From contig OX381721.1 in assembly GCA_947462335.1 (NCBI GenBank), forward strand, positions 35,700,303 to 35,764,302: DNA of 64,000 bases, read 5' to 3'. This DNA comes from Harmothoe impar. Lineage: Eukaryota; Annelida; Polychaeta; Phyllodocida; Polynoidae. Below are positions 27,446 through 40,170 of this stretch, one piece after another. Made by a program: the position numbers and the translations under genes. Numbering within the stretch: the stretch's first letter is position 1; the number at the start of each line of letters is the position of its first letter. A model generated the notes under the pieces. The model was not told the origin of the DNA and made no database searches. It worked only from the letters and a program-made list of their open reading frames with translations.

Positions 27446-28394
27446 CTGTAAACCCTGTAAGGGCCGCATACTGCTTTAATGTAACCCTGTAAGGGCCGCA
27501 TACTGCTTTAATGTAACCCTGTAAGAGCGGCACACTGCTTTAATGTAACCCTGTAAGGGCGGCATGCTGCTTTAATGTAACCCCGTAAGGGCCGCATACT
27601 GCTTTAATGTAACCCTGTAAGGGCCGCATACTGCTTTAATGTAACCCTGTAAGGGCCGCATACTGCTTTAATGTAACCCTGTAAGGGCCGCACACTGCTT
27701 TAATGTAACCCTGTAAGGGCTGCACACTGCTTTAATGTAACCCTGTAAGGGCCGCAGACTGCTTTAATGTAACCCTGTAAGGGCAGCATACTGCTTTAAT
27801 GTAACCCTGTAAGGGCCGCATACTGCTTTAATGTAACCCTGTAAGGGCAGCATACTGCTTTAATGTAACCCTGTAAGGGCCGCAGACTGCTTTAATGTAA
27901 CCCTGTAAGGGCCGCAGACTGCTTTAATGTAACCCTGTAAGGGCCGCATACAGCTTTAATGTAACCCTGTAAGGGCCGCATACTGCTTTAATGTAACCCT
28001 GTAAGGGCCGCATACTGCTTTAATGTAACCCTTTAAGGGCCGCATACTGCTTTAATGTAAACCTGTAAGGGCCGCAGACTGCTTTAATGTAACCCTGTAA
28101 GGGCCGCAGACTGCTTTAATGTAACCCTGTAAGGGCCGCAGACTGCTTTAATGTAACCCTGTAAGGGCCGCAGACTGCTTTAATGTAACCCTGTAAGGGC
28201 CGCAGACTGCTTTAATGTAACCCTGTAAGGGCCGCAGACTGCTTTAATGTAACCCTGTAAGGGCCGCAGACTGCTTTAATGTAACCCTGTAAGGGCCGCA
28301 GACTGCTTTAATGTAACCCTGTAAGGGCCGCAGACTGCTTTAATGTAACCCTGTAAGGGCCGCAGACTGCTTTAATGTAACCCTTTAAGGGCGG
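27446..28394. repeat. 32-bp minisatellite (~30 copies)
   Basis: Unit AACCCTGTAAGGGCCGCATA followed by CTGCTTTAATGT. This is almost exactly the terminal sequence of family A (AACCCTTTAAGGGCCGCATA...GCTTTAATGCA). The array begins with and ends in family A-like sequence. Confidence 0.95.
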
Positions 28395-28857
28395 CATGTG
28401 TTTTTACACATCAGGCTGAGCGTTCAGGAGTATCGGCCCTCGGCTTAGTGCATAGCGAGTTACTCATCAGTTCTGCATTCATGCATTATGCCAATAAATG
28501 GGAATAATTAAAACACCATGCGGCCACTATATACAAATGTATCAAGTAAGGATGACCTTTACATCATAAAGTTGTGTTTACATGTTTCAGGAGAATCCTC
28601 ATGACATTGTCTGTAATGGCTATATTTGCAAACACCCGTATCAGGAGATTCACAAAACACTTATCTTTCAAATAGTATATCTGAGAATGCAGCATTTCGA
28701 AGTTATATCTATCTATTTGTCGGTCAAGCTTCAGAAATATTCAAAAACTTAATCAACAACTTTTCTGAAGAGTGACCCTTTTTTTGGTGCATTGGTGTAT
28801 AGAGGGTTATGGATGCCTCCGCCCACTCGTGTTGTTAGTCTCCAAATAAGGCAGCAT
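28395..28857. other. Family A scrap, then no gene
   Basis: A piece with GCGAGTTACTCATCAG at about 28440-28500, then AT-rich sequence without coding signature. Confidence 0.4.
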
Positions 28858-28859
28858 TG

Positions 28860-29682
28860 GTGCTGGTGTGGCATAGCCTGGGAGCAGGCTGCCACCATAT
28901 ATTGTGTGGCACCAGCCTCGGCCAGCCTCCGTCCTAGTGGGATAGCCTGGGAGCAGGCTGCCACCATATGGTGTGGCACCAGCCTCGGCCAGCCTCCACC
29001 CTAGTGGGATAGCCTGGGAGCAGGCTGCCACCATATGGTGTGGCACCAGCCTCGGCCAGCCTCCACCCTAGTGGGATAGCCTGGGAGCAGGCTGCCACCA
29101 TATGGTGTGGCACCAGCCTCGGCCAGCCTCTATCCTAGTGGGATAGCCTGGGAGAAGGCTGCCACCTTATGGTGTCGCACCAGCCTCGGCCAGCCTCTAT
29201 CCTAGTGGGATAGCCTGGGAGCAGGCTGTCACCATATATGGTGACACCAGCCTCGGCCAGCCTCTATCCTAGTGGGATAGCCTGGGAGCAGGCTGCCACC
29301 ATATATGGTGACACCAGCCTCGGCCAGTCTCCATCCTAGTGGGATAGCCTGGGAGAAGGCTGCCACCATATGGTGTGGCACCAGCCTCGGCCAGCCTCTG
29401 TCCTAGTGGGATAGCCTGGGAGCAGGCTGTCACCATATATGGTGACATCAGTCTCGGCCAGCCTCCGTCCTAGTGGGATAGCCTGGGAGCAGGCTGTCAC
29501 CATATATGGTGTGGCACCAGCCTCGGCCAGCCTCCACCCTAGTGGGATAGCCTGGGAGCAGTGCCACCATATGGTGTGGCACCAGCCTCGGCCAGCCTCC
29601 GTCCTATTGGGATAGCCTGGGAGCCTCGGCCAGCCTCCGTCCTAGTGGGATAGCCTGGGAGCAGGCTGTCACCGTATGGCAG
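28860..29682. repeat. 67-bp minisatellite (~12 copies)
   Basis: Unit contains GGGATAGCCTGGGAGCAGGC, TGCCACCATATGGTGTGGCA (a perfect hairpin) and CAGCCTCGGCCAGCCTC. A few units have deletions or a doubled ATAT. Confidence 0.95.
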
Positions 29683-29939
29683 GTCACTTGGTGTTGGGCG
29701 GTGTGGGCTGTACGTGTTCAGTTTGTAGCTTCAAGTTGTGTGCCACTGGCCATAGGCCTGCTTGTACTTCACCTGATGGCTGGTCATGTTAAGTGACGTA
29801 ATATGCATATTCTCCTTAATGAATTAGAAAGGGAATATTTCAATGAGGCATGACTGACTACCCGGTATGATGAATCAAACTCATACTGTAATCCTTCAGT
29901 CAATTAGACTCATCTTGTAAGCCAATTCCCGGTACATCT

Positions 29940-30080
29940 ACTGTGAAAGTACTTTATTTCGCTGGGTATATATTTTCGCGATTTTCGGAAAAATGAAAAA
30001 TCCGCGAAATATTTATATGATTAAGTATGGAATAAATACCCGCGAAATTGACAATTTTCACTCTTCCGCAAAAATATAGC
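29940..30080. repeat. Probable MITE remnant
   Basis: CTACTGTGAAAGTACTTTAT followed by repeated TCGCG/CGCGAAAT pieces in inverted arrangement. The ACTGTGAAAGTAC end is a type seen in other animal MITEs; the right end is unclear. Confidence 0.4.
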
Positions 30081-30232
30081 AGCAGATATAGCCTGTACCA
30101 GGGCAAACACCAAGGCAATGTTTGCGACATGGTAGAGGATGAGAAACCCTGTCCCCAGCCTTGAGCTGGGGCCTGCATGCTTCATACTTAATGTGTACAT
30201 GACTAGAGCCCATGAAGTCTGCGTTAGTGTAC

Positions 30233-30349
30233 AATAGGGACCTTTTAGCAAACCCGACGTATCCAATTAAACGTAGACGTATCCTATACTTTAAACACTG
30301 CTACGTCTGTGTTTAATGAGCTTTTACGTGGTTGCTAAAGGTCCCTATT
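30233..30349. repeat. 117-bp MITE
   Basis: Inverted ends AATAGGGACCTTTTAGCAA and TTGCTAAAGGTCCCTATT, with a TACGTCT-rich interior. Confidence 0.75.
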
Positions 30350-30375
30350 AGTATACCCACCCACATTACAGACAT

Positions 30376-33300
30376 TTCAAGTTACGCCTGTTACAGACTA
30401 ATGGTATTGTAGTTACGCCTGTTACAGACTAATGGTATTGTACACGAGTTACACCTGTTACAGACTAATGGTATTGTACAGGAGTTACGCCTGTTACAGA
30501 CTAATGGTATTGTAGTTACGCCTGTTACAGACTAATGGTATTGTAGTTACGCCTGTTACAGACTAATGGTATTGTAGTTACGCCTGTTACAGACTAATGG
30601 TATTGTAGTTACGCCTGTTACAGACTAATGGTATTGTACAGGAGTTACACCAGCCTGTTACAGACTAATGGTATTGTACACAAGTTACGCCTGTTACAGA
30701 CTAATGGTATTGTACATGAGTTACTCCTGTTACAGACTAATGGTATTGTACATGAGTTACTCCTGTTACAGACTAATGGTATTGTACAGGAGTTACTCCT
30801 GTTACAGACTAATGGTATTGTAGTTACGCCTGTTACAGACTAATGGTATTGTACCTACACCTGTTACAGACTAATGGTATTGTACCTACACCTGTTACAG
30901 ACTAATGGTATTGTACCTACACCTGTTACAGACTAATGGTATTGTACCTACACCTGTTACAGACTAATGGTATTGTAGTTACGCCTGTTACAGACTAATG
31001 GTATTGTAGTTACGCCTGTTACAGACTAATGGTATTGTACAGGAGTTACACCAGCCTGTTACAGACTAATGGTATTGTACATGAGTTACACCTGTTACAG
31101 ACTAATGGTATTGTACAGGAGTTACGCCTGTTACAGACTAATGGTATTGTAGTTACACCTGTTACAGACTAATGGTATTGTACACGAGTTACGCCTGTTA
31201 CAGACTAATGGTATTGTACAGGAGTTACACCAGCCTGTTACAGACTAATGGTATTGTACACAAGTTACGCCTGTTACAGACTAATGGTATTGTACATGAG
31301 TTACTCCTGTTACAGACTAATGGTATTGTACATGAGTTACTCCTGTTACAGACTAATGGTATTGTACAGGAGTTACTCCTGTTACAGACTAATGGTATTG
31401 TAGTTACGCCTGTTACAGACTAATGGTATTGTACCTACACCTGTTACAGACTAATGGTATTGTACCTACACCTGTTACAGACTAATGGTATTGTACCTAC
31501 ACCTGTTACAGACTAATGGTATTGTACCTACACCTGTTACAGACTAATGGTATTGTAGTTACGCCTGTTACAGACTAATGGTATTGTAGTTACGCCTGTT
31601 ACAGACTAATGGTATTGTACATGAGTTACTCCTGTTACAGACTAATGGTATTGTACAGGAGTTACTCCTGTTACAGACTAATGGTATTGTAGTTACGCCT
31701 GTTACAGACTAATGGTATTGTAGTTACGCCTGTTACAGACTAATGGTATTGTACATGAGTCACGCCTGTTACAGACTAATGGTATTGTAGTCACACCTGT
31801 TACAGACTAATGGTATTGTACAGGTTACACCTGTTACAGACTAATGGTATTGTACATGTTACACCTGTTACAGACTAATGGTATTGTACCCTAGTCACAC
31901 CTGTTACAGACTAATGGTATTGTACATGAGTTACTCCTGTTACAGACTAATGGTATTGTACCTTAGTTACGCCTGTTACAGACTAATGGTATTGTACCTA
32001 CACCTGTCACAGACTAATGGTATTGTACAAGTTACGCCTGTTACAGACTAATGGTATTGTACCTACACCTGTTACAGACTAATGGTATTGTAGTTACACC
32101 TGTTACAGACTAATGGTATTGTAGTTACACCTGTTACAGACTAATGGTATTGTAGTTACACCTGTTACAGACTAATGGTATTGTACAAGTTACGCCTGTT
32201 ACAGACTAATGGTATTGTAGTTACACCTGTTACAGACTAATGGTATTGTACATGAGTTATGCCTGTTACAGACTAATGGTATTGTACATGAGTTACACCT
32301 GTTACAGACTAATGGCATTGTACCTACACCTGTTACAGACTAATGGTATTGTACCTACACCCGTTACAGACTAATGGTATTGTACCTTAATTACACCTGT
32401 TACAGACTAATGGTATTGTACATGAGCTACACCTGTTACAGACTAATGGTATTGTACATGAGTTATGCCTGTTACAGACTAATGGTATTGTACATGAGTT
32501 ACTCCTGTTACAGACTAATGGTATTGTACCTACACCTGTTACAGACTAATGGTATTGTACATGAGTCACCTGTTACAGACTAATGGTATTGTAGTTACGC
32601 CTGTTACAGACTAATGGTATTGTATGTGAGTTACACCTGTTACAGACTAATGGTATTGTACATGAGTTACGCCTGTTACAGACTAATGGTATTGTACATG
32701 AGTCACCTGTTACAGACTAATGGTATTGTAGTTACGCCTGTTACAGACTAATGGTATTGTACATGAGTTACGCCTGTTACAGACTAATGGTATTGTACAT
32801 GAGTCACCTGTTACAGACTAATGGTATTGTAGTTACACCTGTTACAGACTAATGGTATTGTACATGAGCTACACCTGTTACAGACTAATGGTATTGTAGT
32901 TACGCTTGTTACAGACTAATGGTATTGTATGTGAGTTACACCTGTTACAGACTAATGGTATTGTAGTTACACCTGTTACAGACTAATGGTATTGTAGCTA
33001 CACCTGTTACAGACTAATGGTATTGTATGTGAGTTACGCCTGTTACAGACTAATGGTATTGTACAGGAGTTACTCCTGTTACAGACTAATGGTATTGTAC
33101 ATGAGTTACGCCTGTTACAGACTAATGGTATTGTACATGAGTTACACCTGTTACAGACTAATGGTATTGTACCTACACCTGTTACAGACTAATTGTATTG
33201 TACCCTAGTTACGCCTGTTACAGACTAATGGTATTGTAGTTTCGCCTGTTACAGACTAATGGTATTGTACATGAGTTACACCTGTTACAGACTAATGGTA

Positions 33301-34317
33301 TTGTACATGAGTTACACCTGTTACAGACTAATGGTATTGTACATGAGTTACACCTGTTACAGACTAATGGTATTGTACATGAGTTACGCCTGTTACAGAC
33401 TAATGGTATTGTACATGATCTACTCCTGTTACAGACTAATGGTATTGTACCCTAGTTACACCTGTTACAGACTAATGGTATTGTACCTACACCTGTTACA
33501 GACTAATGGTATTGTACATGAGTTACGCCTGTTACAGACTAATGGTATTGTACATGAGTTACACCTGTCACAGACTAATGGTATTGTACACGAGTTACAC
33601 CTGTTACAGACTAATGGTATTGTACACGAGTTACACCTGTTACAGACTAATGGTATTGTACACGAGTTACGCCTGTTACAGACTAATGGTATTGTACAAG
33701 TTACACCTGTTACAGACTAATGGTATTGTAGTTACACCTGTTACAGACTAATGGTATTGTACACGAGTTACACCTGTTACAGACTAATGGTATTGTACAC
33801 GAGTTACGCCTGTTACAGACTAATGGTATTGTACACAAGTTACACCTGTTACAGACTAATGGTATTGTACATGAGTTACACCTGTTACAGACTAATGGTA
33901 TTGTACATGAGTTACACCTGTTACAGACTAATGGTATTGTAGTTACACCTGTTACAGACTAATGGTATTGTACACGAGTTACGCCTGTTACAGACTAATG
34001 GTATTGTACAGGAGTTACGCCTGTTACAGACTAATGGTATTGTACAAGTTACACCTGTTACAGACTAATGGTATTGTACAAGTTACACCTGTTACAGACT
34101 AATGGTATTGTACAAGTTACACCTGTTACAGACTAATGGTATTGTACAAGTTACACCTGTTACAGACTAATGGTATTGTACAGAGTTACACCTGTTACAG
34201 ACTAATGGTATTGTACAAGTTACACCTGTTACAGACTAATGGTATTGTACAAGTTACACCTGTTACAGACTAATGGTATTGTACAGAGTTACACCTGTTA
34301 CAGACTAATGGTAATGT
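30376..34317. repeat. 3.9-kb minisatellite, 25-bp core with variable linkers
   Basis: About 120 copies of a nearly invariant core (CCTGTTACAGACTAATGGTA then TTGTA) separated by a small set of discrete linkers, such as GTTACG, CCTACA, CATGAGTTACG, CACGAGTTACA, CAGGAGTTACT and CAAGTTACA. A block of at least 380 bp (about 30640-31020) recurs at 31220-31600 with the same linker order, a ~580-bp higher-order repeat. The frames read through it are repeat artefacts. Confidence 0.97.
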
Positions 34318-34363
34318 ATCCGCCTAATACGGGCAATATGTAGCGGCACAGCTTACACCACAT

Positions 34364-34391
34364 GGCGGGGGGGGGGGGGGGGGGGGGGGGT
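34364..34391. repeat. Long G-run
   Basis: About 28 consecutive G, followed at 34422 by a C-run. A likely sequencing/assembly trouble spot directly after the minisatellite. Confidence 0.9.
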
Positions 34392-34479
34392 GAAGGATGG
34401 TCTGACAACATGAAACACTACCCCCCCCCCCCCGCGGGCTATCTACCCTACCCTCTGAGGACAGCCTGCTGTCTTAAAG

Positions 34480-34580
34480 TGGCATAATCACCAAGCGTAC
34501 CCCACTCACAGTTCTAGTGCTGTTCTAGTCTACTATGTGGTTAAGTGTGAGTGGTGAGAATACCCCTTTAAGGCAACATT
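34480..34580. repeat. MITE fragment, inverted partner of 38507-38605
   Basis: CTAGTCTACTATGTGGT and GTGAGAATACCCCTTTA occur here and, in reverse complement, at 38507-38605. Confidence 0.65.
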
Positions 34581-34790
34581 TGTCGTCAATGCAGACGAGT
34601 GACACACCGGTGCTGCATTTCGTGCATCATGACTGCCCTGCAGGAGTGTATCAACCCCTCTGTTTGGGCATGATGTAAAAATGCAGCACTGGTGATTCCG
34701 CTGCATGGTGAGTTACTCGCCAGGGCTGTAGTCATGCATCATGACGACCAAGGGTACAGCAGATTAAAGCGCCGTGCGGCCTTTAGAGCC
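34580..34790. repeat. Family A element
   Basis: Contains GGTGAGTTACTCGCCAGGGC, CATGCATCATGAC and GCGGCCTTTAGAG. Confidence 0.65.
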
Positions 34791-35681
34791 TGCATAGCCC
34801 CACTGCGGGGACGGGGGAGGTCCCCGTGCAATATGCTACACACATCACACAGGGTGTCCAGCACCAGCACTAAGGGTGCAGTGCATTACCGCAGTAGTAC
34901 CACTCCAAAGGGTTCATTAAAGCTACTATGTCAGCTAATTGTAAGTGAGTTTCCCATTTTAAGTTGATTATATGACCCATATGAAGGGTGGCATTAAATA
35001 TCTACTATGTAGACTGTCACCCTTGTCTTTTATTGATCAAAAACAAATATTATTCCACAATATTGAGAGTACTTATACAAGCTATCGATAATACCGTAGA
35101 TGTCAGACGAGTACCGTAGATGTCATAAAATAGGGATTAACTATTGAAACTGTGATAAATCGTGTGCACAGACTACCGGTACATATTCTACATACAATTC
35201 AATGTAAAACATATGCGGTATTCTCAATGTAAAATCAATATTGAGTGCACTTTATGGATCAATAAAAGATAAACCAACCTCTTAATTGTATGCAGGTATG
35301 GATAGTTGGGAGACTCTCATTCATCATTTAGCATAATGAAACTACAATATATTGTCACAAATTGATAACTGTCTGGCATGCAGAAATCAAGACCTGTTAT
35401 GGGTGCATCATAACACCATTGGACCTAGCCTGCATTCACAACTCAACAACCTGTACACAACCACTACATTCAGTCTATTCCTACCCGCAAATCGCAATAA
35501 GCGGAACTTTGATGCCATAAATAATGATGTCAGACACAAGGAAAATGGTTTATGAAACCAATTGCAATGTTCTTTTACAACTTAATTTTGGGGCGTTCTA
35601 ACTGATATTGTATCTTTAAGCTAGGGGGTATGTAGACCAGTTTAAAGTAATTTTGAAAAATATGCAAATATAAACATTATA
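34791..35681. other. No gene seen
   Basis: AT-rich unique-looking sequence. Short frames at 34692-34967 and 35352-35555 lack any family signature. Confidence 0.4.
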
Positions 35682-36060
35682 TTGGCGGATCCAGGGGGTG
35701 GCCCGACGGGCCTTGCTCCCCCCCCCCCCCCAAAAAAAAAAAGAGGAAGAAGAGAAAAGAAAGGAGAAGAAAAGAGTGAAAGAGATGAAGAGATTATTGA
35801 GTATTATTCATAGGGCCTGACTGAGGGCCTCTTATCTGAATGGGGGGGAGGAGGGGGCTGAGTTTTAAAATATTGTGTCCTAAAATGCATGAGAATGCAC
35901 CATTTCAAGTCTAGACCAACAAACTGTTCTTGGGGGGCATGCCCCCAAACCCCCTAGTAGATCTATAGCTAATGCACTTCACTCGCGGGAAACACATAGT
36001 GACTCCGGGTTGGCCAGGTTTGCCCCCCACCCCTCTAGACAATCCTGGATCTGCCACTGA
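35682..36060. repeat. hAT-type MITE
   Basis: Left TTGGCGGATCCAGGGGG and right CCTGGATCTGCCACTG are inverted partners of the CAGTGGCGGATCCAGG type common in animal hAT elements. The interior is a C-run, an AG-rich tract and ...CATGCCCCCAAACCCCC. Confidence 0.7.
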
Positions 36061-36849
36061 ACATGTACGTTCAAAATGCTATTTCATTAAGTTAACCCAC
36101 ACTCTCAGGTTCTCTAGATTGCAGGAAGGTAAACGTGAAGTGCGTGGTGGGGACTAAATGCTACATTTGTTATCCATGTTTACTTAGTGTGGAGTTACCG
36201 CCGTGATGTATTGGTCATAACGCCCCCCCCCCCCCCCCCCCCCCACCTTGGGGTCTGAACATGCTGCATGTGTCAACAGTTAGTTATCAGTCAGTGGTAT
36301 TCATTTGAGATGATGTATTGTGGTTTTAAGTTGTAGGTAAGAGCTTCTAACTATCCCTTACATACTTAGACGTATTTGAACCATGTAAACATACTAACGT
36401 TTAAAAAAGTCACCTACGATATAAATAGCTGACATAAGACCTTCAGGGTACAACCTTTAGTGTTCTGCTTTTAAAGGCTTATCAAGGTATGGCGATACAT
36501 TGACCATGATAATACAATCGTTAATATGTCGTAATAATCATAATGTGTGAATGTAAGCATTACATTAACTTAAGGTGGTCTCTTATCTAAGTTGTGGTGT
36601 GTTACAGTATTCCAGGATAGACCATAGATCTATAGGGCTGTAGACTCATACCCAGTGGGTCCGCCATTTAAAATTTCGCTGGGTGCGGTTATCATCACTG
36701 ATAAGGCACCCCCTGACTTGTACCTTGTCCCTGGGTAACACCCACTTCCAGGGACATGCTGGTACCCACCCTACCAGCTGTTATCAGTGCGGGCCGCCAC
36801 AACAAGCTCCAGTCCGGCTATGCCTTATATACCTTGTATATATACCGGG
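36061..36849. other. No gene; long C-run
   Basis: A C-run at about 36223-36244 and otherwise unremarkable sequence without coding signature. Confidence 0.4.
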
Positions 36850-37161
36850 TATGGCTGTGTCTCACGAAGTTGGGCCAATGTTTTCGTCTATGACCAGGTG
36901 CCATCTATGACCGGGTGCCGTCTATGACCGGCTAGCAAGGAAGCATACATTTTTAACTATAGAACGGTACACATTAATGTAGAGCTTAGTAAAACCTTAT
37001 AAATATTGTAAAAAAAAATATTAAGAAAAAAGTATTCCTCCAAACAACTTTTTTAGATAGTCGGTCATAGACGGCATCCAGTCATGGACGGCATCCGGTC
37101 ATAGAAGGCACCCGGTCATAGACGAAAACATTGGCCCAACTTCCTGAGACATAGCCGTATA
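36850..37161. repeat. Foldback element with 18-bp subrepeats
   Basis: Arms of about 80-100 bp: ATGGCTGTGTCTCACGAAG and its inverted partner near 37142-37160. Each arm holds repeated GTCTATGACCGG-type units (inverted on the right). A solo end-like piece occurs at about 4610. Confidence 0.8.
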
Positions 37162-37675
37162 TCTGTACCTATATATATGCCTATATCTGTGACTGACATA
37201 CCGACAGTGTAACCATCGTAACAGCCACACATACCATGCCACTTTAACCCTTTAACCACCGCAGCCCGTCCTAAAGATGCATTACCACCTAAATCGACCC
37301 AAAATAAGGTTATGAAATTAACCCAATATAGACTTCCATTCATTATTGCCTTATCAACTGACAGGCCCCCTTATCAAGTGAAAGCCATTTGTTATGAAAT
37401 CCACATGAAATACTGATGGGAGGGCGTTCTGGTAGACCTATGAATTCACTGTGAGAGCCTATGTGTTTTGATTGTTCATAATGGCCACCTTGCAGGTTTC
37501 CATTTCTGGTGGCTTGCAGTTATATCTTTTGCATGCTATTATGGCCATCTTCACAGGTTAAAAGAGAAATAACAGACTCCAAATTTCTCATATAGACTTA
37601 CAGGCACTTGATATACAGAAACATAATGAAAATAAAAAATCACCCAAAATGAGCTGGTAATGTATCTTTAACTTT
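37162..37675. other. No gene seen
   Basis: Unremarkable sequence with a short family A end-like piece at about 37240. Confidence 0.4.
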
Positions 37676-37835
37676 AGTTTAAGGTGACGTTTTTGTCATG
37701 ACCATCGCAGCGACGACGAGTGACGTCAGACACTAAACGAGTGTATCACGCTATGATGCAGATATGATACTAGTGCTGCATGCATGCATCATGACGACAG
37801 GAAGGCATGATGCATTCACGCATCAGGGTTAATAG
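37676..37835. repeat. Family A-related fragment
   Basis: GTCATGACCATCGCAGCGAC, GCTGCATGCATGCATCATGA and GATGCATTCACGCATC. Confidence 0.5.
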
Positions 37836-38216
37836 ATCGTCACCTTCCTTCCTGCAGCTCCCCTGCCCACAGTGTAGCACGGACACGCGTCTTGTACGGT
37901 CACTGTTTTAGTGTTACGGCGGCAGATTCCCCCACACTCATCTTTAGGACGTTTTTAGCGTCATTTAGTCTCCAGATGGTAAGGGAGGTTAGGGGAGGGG
38001 GACGTATTATCTGACAGTGTCAGACGATACCGTGAGGACTGTAGGCCCACTGTGTGTATGTGTGTGTGTGGGGGGGGGGGGGGGGGGTTGAGACATACCT
38101 GGCGGATTAAACACGGCCAAGTGGGGAACTGTGTTACTGGGGTACCCCCCCCCCCCCCCACACACACAGCGCCAACCCAGCCGTCAAACCGTCACTCATG
38201 GCTGTATCTTTAGGGA

Positions 38217-38502
38217 GTGATCATTTTTTAACAACAGGGGGGGGGGGGGGGAAATTGGACCCCTTGACTGGGGGCCAAAAAAATTTGGACCCCTCTTGGG
38301 GGGGGGGGGGGTGAAAACAATTTAACCTGTTTTGAGCCAAAAAGCCTGTGCGTTACTATGCTTCAAAGGGCCCGCGCGCGAGCCGATTTTCGGCCGTAAG
38401 GGAGGGGGGGGTAAAAAATGTTGACCCCTCGACCGGGGGGGGGTGTAAAAAATTTTGCGGAAACCCACCACCACCCTGTTGTTAAAAAATGATCACTCCC
38501 TT
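38217..38502. repeat. MITE, family C, copy 3
   Basis: GGGAGTGATCATTTTTTAAC and inverted AAATGATCACTCCC, flanked by TTA on both sides. The interior matches copy 1 in the same orientation. Confidence 0.85.
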
Positions 38503-38506
38503 AGTT

Positions 38507-38605
38507 AAAGGGGTATTCTCACTTCACCACATAGTAGACTAGAACAGTACTAGAATTTTGAGTGGGATATGCTCGGTGATTGTGCTACTTTAAAGGGCAG
38601 CAGAC
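38507..38605. repeat. MITE, AAAGGGGTATTCTCAC type
   Basis: TTAAAGGGGTATTCTCACTT at the left and GTGATTGTGCTACTTTAA at the right; reverse-orientation partner at 34480-34580. Followed by a family A scrap to about 38650. Confidence 0.65.
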
Positions 38606-38781
38606 TGATTTAGAGCAGATTTGTCGTCAGAATGCATGCATGCATCATCCAAAGGCTTCGTATAGGAGATAATAGACTATGAACGGTGAGATGTGCCTGC
38701 CTAACCCTTGGTATATCCTAGTTTATTATACGATCGGGCGACTCATCGTGCTTTTTAGGTGATATCCCCGTGCTGATATAT

Positions 38782-38850
38782 AGTGATATCGGCACTCTTC
38801 CGGTGGATATCGGCACTCTTCCGGTGGATATCGGCACTCTTCCGGTTGAT
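38782..38850. repeat. 21-bp tandem repeat, three copies
   Basis: GATATCGGCACTCTTCCGGTG repeated three times, the last diverging at its end. Confidence 0.9.
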
Positions 38851-38885
38851 GGGAGTCATTCCGAAATTTCTTCCGCCATAAAATC

Positions 38886-38962
38886 CGAGGTTTCATGGAG
38901 ACTCGAACACCCTACATCAAGACTCGAAGTCCGACGTGCTAACCACCACGCCGTGGAGGCGC
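38886..38962 (-). repeat. tRNA-like sequence, probable SINE head
   Basis: On the minus strand: GTGGTGGTTAGCACGTCGG (A-box-like), then a loop, then GGTGTTCGAGTCTCC (B-box-like) about 30 bp on. Spacing fits a tRNA body but stems pair poorly, so it is not a working tRNA. A separate GGTTCGATCCGG at about 39201-39212 may belong to another SINE. Confidence 0.35.
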
Positions 38963-39541
38963 TGGTAGAGGGAGGTGGCGAAACAAGGAGTCTACAGGCG
39001 GATTTCCAGCCCTGTAGGACCATTATTTACCGAGTTACAGAAGAAAAGGCATTTTTTGGTATAATTTCTTTGAAAATCAATATTTTTTTCTAATTTCTTT
39101 TTTACTATAAAGGTAGAAGTTGGACTTTACTTACCCTTTCGTTAAAATAATTCTAGGCATTTTTTTTCACACACATATAGGCCCTTTAAAAATGGTTCGT
39201 TTCCACCCTGGTTCGATCCGGGGACCCTTGGTGTGTGAGGCGCACACGCTGGCACCCATGCCTATCCGGCTGCGGTGTATGTGGAGGGAAACGCTGGTTA
39301 GGCTATAACACCGCCCCAAGCTGGCCCCCTTACAAATTCTATGTTGGACTCAGTGTTGGAGATTGAGGGCATGACGTAGCCAGGCTCCACCAATCAGCGA
39401 GCAGGGTTGGTGGGATGTCAAAACAACATGGCGCTACTGGTGTACGAGTGATATTCAGTCAATAATCCTTCAAAATGGCCAAATTAGGACTCATATAAGG
39501 TAAATAAGGACATATGAATCGAAATATCGTATAATAAAGCT

Positions 39542-39663
39542 AATAATGTATGTCTGACGGTCGCACTCGGGGCTGTATCGCTGGATATCGTCACTCGTGC
39601 TTCGCACTCATGCCGATATCCAGCGATACAGCCCCTTGTGCGACCGTCAGACATACATTATTG
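39542..39663. repeat. Long hairpin (~122 bp)
   Basis: Nearly perfect inverted arms of about 50 bp (AATGTATGTCTGACGGTCGC ... reverse complement) around a short loop near 39603. Probable foldback MITE. Confidence 0.85.
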
Positions 39664-40170
39664 GTTAAATAAGCAGAGACGTGGAGCTGGGTTTTAAAAT
39701 GTATTCAACGAGATTGATGCACCATGACCTGACAATGCAGTGCCATCATTCAGCCCTTAGAATCTAAGTTAGATGAGAAACAGAAGCACCCAGTTGTGAA
39801 AGCTACGTTGTATAACTATTCCAGTTGCCTGTATTTGAGTATTTGCCCGGTGTATTTGCTACAGGACGTCCCATTAGAGGTGGGCGGTGCGGCACTATGA
39901 CTAGATTCTGCTGCAGCTTGTGTTTGGGGTAGGGTTTGTCTAGGTTTGTCACAGTTTGGTGGTGGCCGGGTGGGCTGGCTGCAGGAGGTGAGAGTGAGAG
40001 TGTTCACCTCTCCCACCTGTACACGTGACGGTATGTCGCCCCACACAGGTGGTAGCTGGGGGGGGGGGGGGTCCCTCTACAGACCCAGGTAGACACACCG
40101 ACTGTCAGCTGCCTCTGTCTGCCTACCTCAGGTACCCCAAGTACCCGGGGGAGACCCATCAGGCCTCAAT

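Noticed and set aside
27446..28394. CRISPR-like array
   Set aside because: There are no unique spacers; the units are contiguous tandem copies in a eukaryotic context.
30376..34317. CRISPR-like array, 25-bp repeat with variable spacers
   Set aside because: The linkers are only 5-12 bp and drawn from a few types, not unique spacers; it is a minisatellite.
38886..38962. Functional tRNA gene
   Set aside because: A- and B-box-like words are present, but the acceptor and T stems do not pair well; more likely a SINE head.
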